A stretch of 64,000 bases of DNA from Ascaris suum (Eukaryota > Nematoda > Chromadorea > Rhabditida > Ascarididae), in assembly GCA_013433145.1 (NCBI GenBank), contig CM024174.1:7286336-7350335 (forward strand). Direction: 5' to 3'. The notes under the pieces were generated by a model. The model was not told where the DNA came from and did no database searches. It saw nothing but the letters and a program-made list of their open reading frames with translations. Position numbers and translations under genes: made by a program. Shown piece after piece: positions 54,581 to 64,000 of the stretch; position 1 is the stretch's first letter; each line of letters opens with the position of its first letter.

Positions 54581-55077
54581 AAAGTGAGCCCCGACGACTT
54601 CAAAGCCGTCGGTTAAATCCACTTTGAACTTCGAAAGAGAGTGTTGATTCGCAGGAGAGCGATATTGCGTCTCCCCGACTAAGCGTTGGAAGACAGTACA
54701 GGTGAAGCGAGTTCCATTCTCTCCATCCGGTTCTCGTGCGTCCATTTGCATGTTTCCCTTTGTAGAGACAAAAACAAAGCGCTCATCCTCTCCGCCAGGT
54801 TCTTTCTTTTAGTGCAAGCATAAAATACATTTATTTTTCTCTTTCTAACTTCGTTATTTCGGAGTGCCTTAGGTAACTCCGACAACATTGTTTAGAAGCT
54901 GCAACGTGTGTGCACCTGTGCGCGTTTCTTTCTCTGATAGCATCTATCAACAGCAAACTGCACTTCCGATTCCCTTTCTTTTACTGCATGCGGGACCAGT
55001 GCTAAGCGACTATTCTCCTTTCGCCAGATGACAATTTTTCTCGCCGATCCGCTGTTTTCGCTTTCCAGAGCAAGCAA
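54551..55077 (-). pseudogene. Coding remnant: 133-codon frame with one TAA, plus overlapping frame
   Basis: One frame reads LALESENSGSARKIVIWRKE, ALVPHAVKERESEVQFAVDR to TAA at 54892, then one codon later restarts at ATG 54888 in the same frame: MLSELPKALRNNEVRKRKIN, RKNLAERMSALFLSLQRETC to TAG at 54679. A different frame with ATG at 54751 continues MQMDAREPDGENGTRFTCTV and SKFKVDLTDGFEVVGAHFYK to TAA at 54551. The sequence of frames on one strand suggests a gene relic broken by a stop and a frameshift, or a multi-exon gene. It sits between inverted array 2 and array 3. Confidence 0.38.
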
Positions 55078-55099
55078 TTCTTCCTGAAAATGATTGATG

Positions 55100-58000
55100 C
55101 TGTGTAAGGATGAGGGCTATTTTTAGTGCATTCTTCATGCAATTTGATACGTATTTCGATATCATCTGCAACGGAATAATTGACCATTATTTCCCGTCAA
55201 GTTCGAACCAGAAGAGCGGATGTTGTGTCACGATAAAGGCTATTTTTACTGCATCATTCATGCAATTTGACAAGTATTTCATTACCAGCTGGAAGGGTAC
55301 AATTCATCATTATTTCCCGTCAGGATCGATCCAGATGAACGGATGTTGTGTCACGATAAATGCTACCTTTAGTGCATTCTTCATGCAATTTTAGAATTAT
55401 TTCATTATCATTTTCAAGGGAATAACTGATCATTATTTACTGTCACGTTCGATCCAGACCAGGGGATGTTGTGTCACGATGAAGGCTATTTTTAGCCCAT
55501 TATGCATGCAATTTGATATGTGTTTCGTTACCATCTGGAAGGGAATAATTGACCATTATTTCCCGTCAGGTTCGAACCAGATGAGCGGATGTTGTGTAAC
55601 GATAAAGGCTAGTTTTAGTGGATCATTCCTGCAGTTTGAGAATTATTTCGTTATCATCTGGAAGGGAATCATTGTTCATTATTTACCGTCAGCTCGATCG
55701 AGATTAGCGGATGTTGTGTACCGATTCAGGCTATTTTTGGTGCATTATTGATGCAATTTGAGAATTCTTTCATTATCAGCTTCAAGGGAATAATTGATAA
55801 TTATCTCCGGGCAAGTTCGATCCAGATCAGCGGATGTTGTGTCGCTATAACGGCTATCTTTACTCCATCATTCATGCAAACTGAGAATTATTTCGTTATC
55901 ATCTGGAAGGGAATAATTGATCATTATTTGCGTTCAATTTCCGTGCAGATGCATTTATGTGCATCGCAATTGAAAGCAACTATAATTTTTATTGTCATCC
56001 AGATTTCGTGCAATTTCATTATCAATTGGAATTCAATAATTCATCATTATTTACGGTCACCTCGATCCAGATAGCCGATGTTGTGTAACGATACAGGCTA
56101 TTTTTAGTCAATCATCCATGCAATTTGAGAAATATTTGTCATCATCTGGAAGAAAATAATTGACCATTATTTCCCGTCGGGTTCGATCCAGATCACCGGT
56201 TCTTGTGTCACGATAAAGGACATTTAGAATGCATTATTCACGCAATTTGAGAATTATCTGATTATCAACTGGAAGATAATAATTGATCATTATTTCCCGT
56301 CGTGTTGGATCCAGATCATCGGTTGTTGTGTCACGATAAAGGACATTTATAATGCACTATTCATGCAATTTGAGAATTATTTGATTATCAACTGGAGGGG
56401 AATAATTGATCATTATTTGCCTTCAATTTCGATCCAGATGAGCAGATGTTGTGTCGCTATAAAGGCTATTTTTAGTGCACCATTCATGCAATTTGAGAAT
56501 TTTTCATTATCAACTGGAAGGGAATAATCGATCATTATTTGTCTTCAATTTCGATCCAGATGAGCGATGTTGTGTCGCTATAAAGGCATTTGTAATGCAG
56601 CATTGATGCAATTTGAAAATTATTTTTCGTTATGAACTGAATATTCAACAATTGATTATTATTTCCGGTGAATAATTGATCCAGATCAGATCATGTTGTG
56701 TAATGACACAGGCTAGTTGTAGTGCACTATTCATGAAATTTGATAATTATTTCGTTATCAGCTGGAAGGGAATACTTGACCATTATTTACGGTCATGTTC
56801 GATCCAGATCTGCGGATGTGGTGTCACGATAAAGGCTATTTTTAGTGCATTATTCGTGCGATTTGAGAATTATTTGATTATCAACTGGAAGGGAATAATT
56901 GATGATTATATCACGTCGAGTTGAATCCAGATCATCAGTTGCTGTGTCACGATAAAGGACATTTATAGTGCATTATTCATGCAATTTGAGAATTATTTGA
57001 TTATCAGCTGGAAGGGAATAATTGATCATTATTTCCCGTCGAGTTGGATCCAGATCATCGGTTGTTGTGTCACGATAAAGGCTATTTTCAGTGGATTGTT
57101 CATGCGTTTTGAGAATTATTTGTTATCATCTGGAAGGGAATAATTGGTCATTATTTCCCGTCAAGTTCGATCATCGGTTGTTGTGTCACGATAAAGGACA
57201 TTTGTCATTATTCATGATTTGAAAATTATTTGTTGTCAACTGTAGTCATTATTTCCGTCGAGTTGGATCGAGATTCGGTTGTTGTGTCACGATATTTATA
57301 TCATTATATGCAATTCGAGAATTCAACTAATAATTGTCATTATTTACGGTCAGTTCGATCCAGATCATATGTGTCACGATAAAGGCATTTATAGTCCATT
57401 ATTCATGCAATTTGAGAATTATTTCGTCATCATCTGGAAGAAAATAATTGACCATTACTTACCGTCAAGTTGATCCAGATCAGCTAACGTTGTGTCACGA
57501 TAAAGGTTATTTTGGTGCATTGTTCATGCAATTCGATAATTTTTTCATTATCAACTGGAAGGCTATAATTGGTCATTATTTCCCGCAAGCTTGCTCCAGA
57601 TGAGCGGATGTCGTGTCGCTATAAAGGCTATTTTTAGTGCACCATTCATGCAATTTGAGAATTGTTTCATTATCAACTGGAAGGCTCTAATTGATCATTA
57701 TTTCCTTGTCAATTTCGATCCAGATGAGCGGATGTTGTTTCACGATAAAGGCTATTCTTAGTGGATTGTTCATGCATTTTGAGAATTATTTCATTATCAT
57801 CTGGAAGGGAATAATTGGTCATTATTTCCCGTCAAGTTCGATCACTCTCAGCGGATGCTGTGTCACGATAAATTCTATTTTTAGTGCATTATTCATGCGA
57901 TTTGAGAATTATTTCATTATCAGCTCGAAGGGAATAATTTACCATTATTTCTGGTCAAGTTCGATCAGATCAGCGGATGCTGTGTCACGATAAATTCTAT

Positions 58001-58280
58001 TTTTAGTGCATTATTCATGCGATTTGAGAATTATTTCATTATCAGCTCGAAGGGAATAATTGACCATTATTTCTGGTCAAGTTCGATCCAGATCAGCGGA
58101 TGCCGTGTCACGATAAAGGCTATTTTGAGTGCATTTTTCATGCATTTTGAGAATTATTTCATTATCAGCGGGAAGGGAATAGTATACATTATTTCCGGTC
58201 AAGTTCGATGCAGATGAGCGGATGTTGTGTGACGATAAATGCTACCTTTAGTCGATTATTCATGGAATTTGAGAAATTCG
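55100..58280 (+). repeat. 123 bp satellite array 3 (about 26 copies)
   Basis: Same monomer and orientation as array 1. Units in the stretch near 56150-57480 share variant blocks (GATCATCGGTTGTTGTGTCA, AAAGGACATTTATAATGC), forming a higher-order sub-family, and several are shortened (57200-57380). Two nearly identical neighbouring units lie at 57840-58090, a recent duplication. Confidence 0.95.
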
Positions 58281-58461
58281 ACGCAACTGCTAGGACATAA
58301 AATTTTCACTAGGTTATGTGATAATAATTGAAGTGAGTAATTTTTATTGATACTTATTTAACTCTATTCGAATAAATATTTTGATGTTTATTATGAATGA
58401 GCGTTTACCGGTCTTATTGTGGTGCGAATTCGACGTTAGTTAATCGAGGTGAAGTTTTTTT
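58281..58461. other. Unique spacer between array 3 and its tail
   Basis: AT-rich non-repetitive DNA with no open frame of note. This spacer is absent between array 1 and its tail. Confidence 0.6.
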
Positions 58462-58584
58462 TCGGCTTAACAAATTGGCGATTTTATATTTATCACGATA
58501 ATATTATTTTTTTTGAAGACTTCGTTAGAGAAATGGCAGTGACATAGCGATCGAATTAAACTCTCGATATACTATCTCATCTTT
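58462..58584 (+). repeat. Unique tail shared with array 1
   Basis: Same sequence as 42113-42256 apart from a short deletion near the start and a few substitutions, and it ends at the same CTATCTCATCTTT. It defines the 3' boundary of the array-bearing element. Confidence 0.9.
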
Positions 58585-58589
58585 GTTTA

Positions 58590-60270
58590 TGTGGACTCGA
58601 TGTAGTCGCCGGTTAGTTGATCTATATTCTTTAATTAATTCTTTGATAATCGGTCAATGATCTTTTGATAAATAATAATAATTTTTGTTCGATTCAAAGC
58701 AAGGAGATGAAGCATTCGTTTTCATAATTGAGTCATGAGTGATTTCTCATAATATAAAAAAAAAATCCTGCATTGCGGCAGGTATGACTGGATAAATCGG
58801 CTTGATTTTTCTGTCGTTGATGACGGTTTCAAAATGAGAGCCTAAGTAATTTTTGACAGCTTTTTTTGATATGTAAGCACGAATGAGGCTCCAGCACAAA
58901 TGAACGACGTCAAGCTCTATGTGATTTTTTTCTCTGTGTTCATTGTCTCATAAATAACAACAAGAAAGGATGCCTGTTGTTTTACAAATATTTTATTCAC
59001 TCATCCTCAGCATTCACTCATCCAATACAAATGCGTTTTTGTGCTTCTCGTAATAGATGCGCTGTTACCAAATTCGTTCTGCGCTTACATTTCAGATTTC
59101 TCGTTAATACCGTCTTCCTTGGTCTAAAATTTCTCAATCGACGGCGGTAAGCTGGAAATATGGTGAAACAATGTCAGAGAAACCTAAGTTTTTTCACCAA
59201 CCTTAGCATTAAACGATGAATGAAAGAAGGAAAACATTCATTTTCAGGTTTATTTTGCACAAGAACCGAATGAACAGGATGAAAAAAGTGAGACGACAAA
59301 AAGCATAAGTCAACACTATAAATTTATCAACACTCGGTGTGCATCTGTATATTTCGATAATGTTCAATCGTCATGTTCCGCATCGACAAGATTAGCCCTT
59401 TCATTTTTCACTAATTTGATATATCACAGAGACGCAAAAAAATTACTAGGAATATTAACAAAAAGTTTGCGCTCCCTCCTCGACACTACGCTCGCAGAGA
59501 AAAATGGTGGGAGAAGGCGAGTGGAAAAAAATTTGCAGTCGCAAATGACTTGTCTCATTTCCCCTCAAAGTTTCTCGAGAGGAATATAAGCCGGTTGACG
59601 GCAAAAAGACGAACATTATCGTTTACAACAGACCTCATCGAAACATTTCCCTCCACTATAACTGAAAATGGTCATCAAATACCGCGAAAACGCATCAATA
59701 CAGCGACCGATAAAAAACAAACATCATAGCATCATCGATGAGGTAACAACGATTGACAAGTGCGTAATAACGCGGTACGCACATTCCGTTGAGTGAACAA
59801 CTGTGTGCGTGCAAGGCATAACCGGTTCCAGGATGTCGAATGCAAAAAGAAATTTGTCGGATAGTAATTCGTGGGTAGCACCCTCTGCTGCTCTTGCTGC
59901 CTTCCTCCACTCCCCCCCCCCCCCCCCTCTTCCTCTGACAACTCCTCTTTGACCTTTCAGTCACTCATGTAGGACAAAAAACGTTCACCCTTTCATCCAG
60001 ATATACCGTTGCTACACTAATATCAGCGCATCCGCTGAATTTGCATTTCAAAAAGGCTCGAAATTTAATGTTTCGCTTTTCGCATACTTGAGCATTCGAA
60101 GACGGCAAGACGAGTTCATACGTGAGGGCGAATCAAATCCTCGAAAGAGTGAGACTTCAGTGAAGCTTTGCTTCCAAATGGCCAAATTTTCGCACATATT
60201 TGAAGTGCTGAGGGTTGACTGGAAAGGGTGTGACCAGATCCGCTAACGTCGCCCGACAACACTAGGAGGG
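58590..60270. other. No well-supported gene; contains a 16 C run
   Basis: AT-rich. A poly-C tract lies at 59912-59927. A minus-strand ATG frame (59964-59695) runs through the tract as a glycine run and is length-unstable, so it is not called. A short peptide-level match to 10203-10232 is noted under findings. Confidence 0.45.
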
Positions 60271-60308
60271 TGTAAAGAGTGTGCCATATTCTCAGCAAGG
60301 GTGACGGT

Positions 60309-60584
60309 ATGGCCACGCTGAATGGATATCCCCAAGCTTCACACATAACTGTTCCACTGATGGAGATTTCGCGTTATGCGTTCATCACAACCACTTATCA
60401 AGTTGTCTACTTCAGAACGCTACCATCGAGTTTGGCGAGCCTTTTTGAGGATATTTGCTCATTGAGAATGCTGTCCGCAAAAGGATTTTTGGAAGAAAAG
60501 CTTGTGTATTCAAGTACATGTCTAAATTTGATCGATATACATCAGTCATCAGACATAAAACCTGCACTTACCCAGTCTTTCTGA
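60309..60584 (+). CDS. Candidate gene, 91 residues
   Basis: An ATG at 60309 opens MATLNGYPQASHITVPLMEI, then YQVVYFRTLPSSLASLFEDI and KGFLEEKLVYSSTCLNLIDI to TGA. The frame is open ten codons further upstream. Good composition, no splice signal, not recognised. Confidence 0.35.
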   Translation: MATLNGYPQASHITVPLMEISRYAFITTTYQVVYFRTLPSSLASLFEDICSLRMLSAKGFLEEKLVYSSTCLNLIDIHQSSDIKPALTQSF

Positions 60585-61130
60585 AATGATCGGTCCTCGT
60601 CACATATTACCAAGCTAATACCCACCGATCGGAGGCACTTCTGATGTTATTTGGATATTTCTACCTATCCCATCTAGGGACATAGAAGGAAAGACTTACC
60701 GAGACGGGACAGGGAAGAGGAGTTCGACCCAGCAAATTGATGCGTTCTACAAATTTATTCAATTAAAGGTCGCTTGGCTTTCATCGGTCACTTGAGCATA
60801 CCTTCTTGTCGTATTCCTCTCTGAACAAATGGCCTCTGTCCCAAATGCTGTAACTAAATTTATTAGAAATCATGGGAAGTGACAAACAGCACCCTCAAAA
60901 ACAAGAGTTGAAAGACAGGAAGAAGTCGCAAGCGAATGAAAAAAAAAACGAAATAAAATATAATGAACACAAAAGAACAGAAACAAAGGGAAGGGAGTGA
61001 TGGGGTAAGCTGAAATCCTGAAATAACAACAATACAGTAATATACTTCACTTCAAATAAAACAATACGATCGTTTCGTTGTTCTTACGCCATTAACATTA
61101 TTGTCACAAATAGACGGCGTTCAGTGTAAT

Positions 61131-61257
<127 letters not shown>

Positions 61258-61259
61258 GT

Positions 61260-62090
61260 ACAGAGCATATATATTAGAAAAATGCATAGTAAACATAAAA
61301 ATTGCACATAATGGCACCTACCTCATCGCCATAATCCGCTTCGTTCCTTTTTTCCAAAACGGCACTTTCAGTGACTGAGCTCAAGGTCCTCTTACTACCG
61401 TGCTCCATTTGTTAGTTCTACAAGTAGAGCTTGTCGCCAAAAAAGCCAGGGGCAAAAAAGTTATAGGAGAAAGACAAAGATAATAATACGACATTAAGCG
61501 CTAATGTGTGGTGAAGACATACGACACAAACGAATATTAAAACCTCCACTGGAAACATCATTAAGCGTGTGGACGTACCTAGTTGCTAAGATGCAACTAC
61601 CATAAAGTTTAGAGTATTATATGAAACTGCATTATAATCCCTTGAGAGATAAATAATAGTATGCTTAACGATGACCGCATAAGAGGTTATATGAAATCGA
61701 GTGCCACATAGTGAAAATCAAGGGGAGGAGTTAAAGTAACCTTAATCAAGCGGATTAAAAGTGAAATAAAAGAGGTCAAAGATTTTGTGTAACAGAAATA
61801 TGTAGGTAATGGTTGTGCAAATTCGTCGGTAAGTTGAAACAAAAAAAAAAAGTCAAAAGGGTTTGAGGAAATATGTTGTTGACATCATGGAAAATCGTGT
61901 TGAAGGCTATATTAAAATGCAAAAGTAGAGAGTTATATAGAAAAAGGACAGAAGGCAATCCCAACGGAAAATGAAAGTCTTAGAATAGTTTAATATAAAA
62001 AGCGACTATAAGAACTAGAGCATATTTATACTAGAGTTAGAAAGCTAGACGTATACAAAATGCTAAGCTAAAATTCATGCAGATTAAATT
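61260..62090. other. No gene seen
   Basis: Very AT-rich, A-rich on the plus strand. It may be the 3' flank of the reverse transcriptase element on the minus strand. Confidence 0.5.
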
Positions 62091-62099
62091 ATAAAGCAA

Positions 62100-63760
62100 A
62101 TGATGCGCCATCGACACCGTAGGCATTGATGATTGCTGATCGATAAACCGAAGTGTCATTGTTGACGACATCGACCTCGGAGTATTCGCCCGGTAGAGCA
62201 ACGCTTATATGATCTCTGTTTAATATGAAACCCATCGAAAATATGACTAACATTTGAGGCTACTAAAAGATTCCAACGAAGAAATAGGAATATAGAAATG
62301 GCAGAATAAGTTGCTAAAACTGATACACAGACATCATATGACAATATAAAGATGTAGAATTATGAAAATAAACGCCAGTCGTATGTACGGTGTGCGTAAA
62401 AGGCAATGTTCCATCGCTGTAGTGCGGTGCTGGGGAGCGCTAATCAATAAATCTTTACGCATGTGGTCAAAGCGATCATATTATGAAGTGACAAGACCCA
62501 TATAAATCACCTCCTCTGCATGCATAAGTGGTAAGCATACGAAACTAAAGTCGATAAAAAGTTTCTTAGATCAAACTTTGGATCCCTGTCCATTGGGGTA
62601 AACGAACCTATAAACTACTTCAAGTTTCCCAATTAATGCTTTATATAAATATATTCCCATTAGAGTAACATTATGAGCTTTGTCCTTATAATTCTTAAGC
62701 AGTCCTTTAAATTTAGGAATAAAATCTGCCCTAGGAGAGCACACTTTACTAGACCTATGAATTTCGTAGATTACCAGGTTTTTTTGTGTAGGGGTGTTAC
62801 TGTCCAAATGAGTATATTTATTTACTGAAAAATGAAATCGATCCGTCTTATCATAGATGCTTTAGAAAACACCGTTACAAGTAATGTGTAAGTTTAAATC
62901 TATAAGGTGGTGCGTGCATATATGACCTCAATCTGTAGAGTACCCGCATAAATTAATCTAGGAATACTCTGAAAGTGATCAGTATTGAATATGTACTATG
63001 AATGTTAGTAAATCATCAATGTATGCGCAACAAATAGCACTAAAACGTGAAATCGTGATATATTTATGTTCCATAACGGACAGGGTGAGATCAGTTATAT
63101 GAGGGCTGGCATTTCCTCCCATGAGCACTCCTTCAGTTTGCTTGAAAATATGACCGACAAAAGTGAGATAGCTTTCACTGACAATAAATTTAATCATTTC
63201 CATGATTCGTGCCCTATCTAAGGCAAGAGAATGCGCGTTAAACTCGTGATTGTCTCTGCAGAACAAGGTTTTGTTAGGACAGATTTTGAGGTAGGCGTTT
63301 TTGCAGTTGTTAAAGCACATATGTATTAAATATTCCATTGTTCGTCGGAAAGAGACAGCTGCACAGGCACAATGAGGAGATCAAAGTTAGTCCGCACTTG
63401 AGGACTTTGTTTACACATTCCACGGCAAAGTAGTGCGAATGCTGAGCGGGATACAGTATAATGATTACCAAACTGCTGGGTGATATAGATCAAAGCCACA
63501 CTGCGTTCATTGAAATCAATAATGCAATTCTCTGCCGCGAATGCGCTAATATTATTCCAACTTTGGTGACATGATTTCAGTGTTTTTTTGCTTTTTGTAT
63601 TCGGTCTTTTTTCTTTCGGTGCATTTAACATAACTTTGCTGCACATCGAAGAAGTACGAGGCCATCAACGAATCACGCTGTTTTGGAGAGTTCATATCAT
63701 GAAATGAAGAGTTTCAAGACAACGCATTCGTTAAGAGCAGTGGGGACCCATAAGCTGCAG
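62100..63760 (-). mobile_element. Frameshifted Penelope-like reverse transcriptase relic
   Basis: Minus-strand pieces in order: NSPKQRDSLMASYFFDVQQS and TERKKTEYKKQKNTEIMS (about 63710-63560); NISAFAAENCIIDFNERSVA to SLSDEQ in a second frame (63560-63335); then in a third frame EYLIHMCFNNCKNAYLKICP, KQTEGVLMGGNASPHITDLT (motif B', MGG.ASP at 63102-63122) and CAYIDDLLTF (catalytic YIDD at 63012-63023); later RSSKVCSPRADFIPKFKGLL (about 62750) and a C-terminal block with VALPGEYSEVDVVNNDTSVY ending at TAA near 62100. The Q..G..MG...SP...A/T-DL and YIDD layout is that of Penelope-like and related eukaryotic reverse transcriptases. At least two frameshifts and several stops make it inactive. The 5' end may leave the window. 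Confidence 0.82.
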
Positions 63761-64000
63761 TTGTTATAGCTGTAAAATCGTGAGATATGATGTCCAATGT
63801 ATAAAACTCCTATGGAGGTGACTTGTGAGCTTTCAGTATAGGCTCTCTACGAATGTATTTGTGAGTTTAAACATTGCTGCTCCCTCATTACTATTCTGCA
63901 CAATACAGTACAGAGTGCTTTTCGTCAGGCTGCGCAATGTTGACGCTGTACAGAATTATTGCCTCATTCGTTAAACAATGCTAGGCAAATCCTGCAGGGT

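Noticed and set aside
59695..59964. 89-codon minus frame with an ATG
   Set aside because: It runs through a 16-base poly-C tract giving an unstable glycine run; the frame downstream depends on the exact tract length.

Overview
This is eukaryotic DNA, best explained as a parasitic nematode of the hookworm or strongylid kind. It is AT-rich with low gene density. Open frames are short and often end at worm-type splice signals (TTTCAG acceptors, GTAAG/GTATG donors), and a few well-formed introns of only 44-90 bp are visible. One split gene belongs to the pepsin inhibitor-3 (aspin-like) family, which is known from nematodes. The species call is inference. There are no rRNAs, no convincing tRNAs, no CRISPR and no bacterial operon structure.

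Layout. 0-3.2 kb: a decayed LINE reverse transcriptase, a degenerate tandem repeat and a small inverted repeat. 5-19 kb: scattered candidate exons on both strands. The best is a two-exon model at 10.3-10.7 kb with a 48 bp intron. A long-arm MITE-like element lies at 12.1-12.5 kb, and a two-exon minus-strand gene end at 14.2-16.4 kb. 20-23 kb: a minus-strand cluster (22345-20674) of phase-compatible exons with a striking cysteine cluster, then exon candidates on both strands. 26.3 kb: a 156 bp pure TA run, followed by plus-strand candidates. 33.6-40 kb: minus-strand exons, including a membrane protein with a hexapeptide repeat, a three-exon cysteine-bearing gene end and a signal-peptide exon. 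40-42.3 kb: a 123 bp satellite array. 42.4-42.9 kb: the pepsin-inhibitor-3-like exons. 43-52 kb: mostly plus-strand small candidates, several secreted or cysteine-rich. 53-58.6 kb: two more arrays of the same satellite, one inverted, with a remnant coding stretch between them. 59-62 kb: AT-rich DNA with a second TA run. 62.1-64 kb: a frameshifted reverse transcriptase relic related to Penelope-like elements, on the minus strand.

Confidence. Family recognition is firm only for the two retroelements, the pepsin-inhibitor-3-like exons and the repeats. Most other CDS entries are exon candidates of unknown function, chosen for splice boundaries, phase agreement and plausible composition. At this base composition many open frames of 50 codons or more arise by chance, so these carry modest confidence and need transcript evidence. 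A recurrent theme is long frames broken by exactly one in-frame stop, which suggests gene decay, unrecognised introns or chance.
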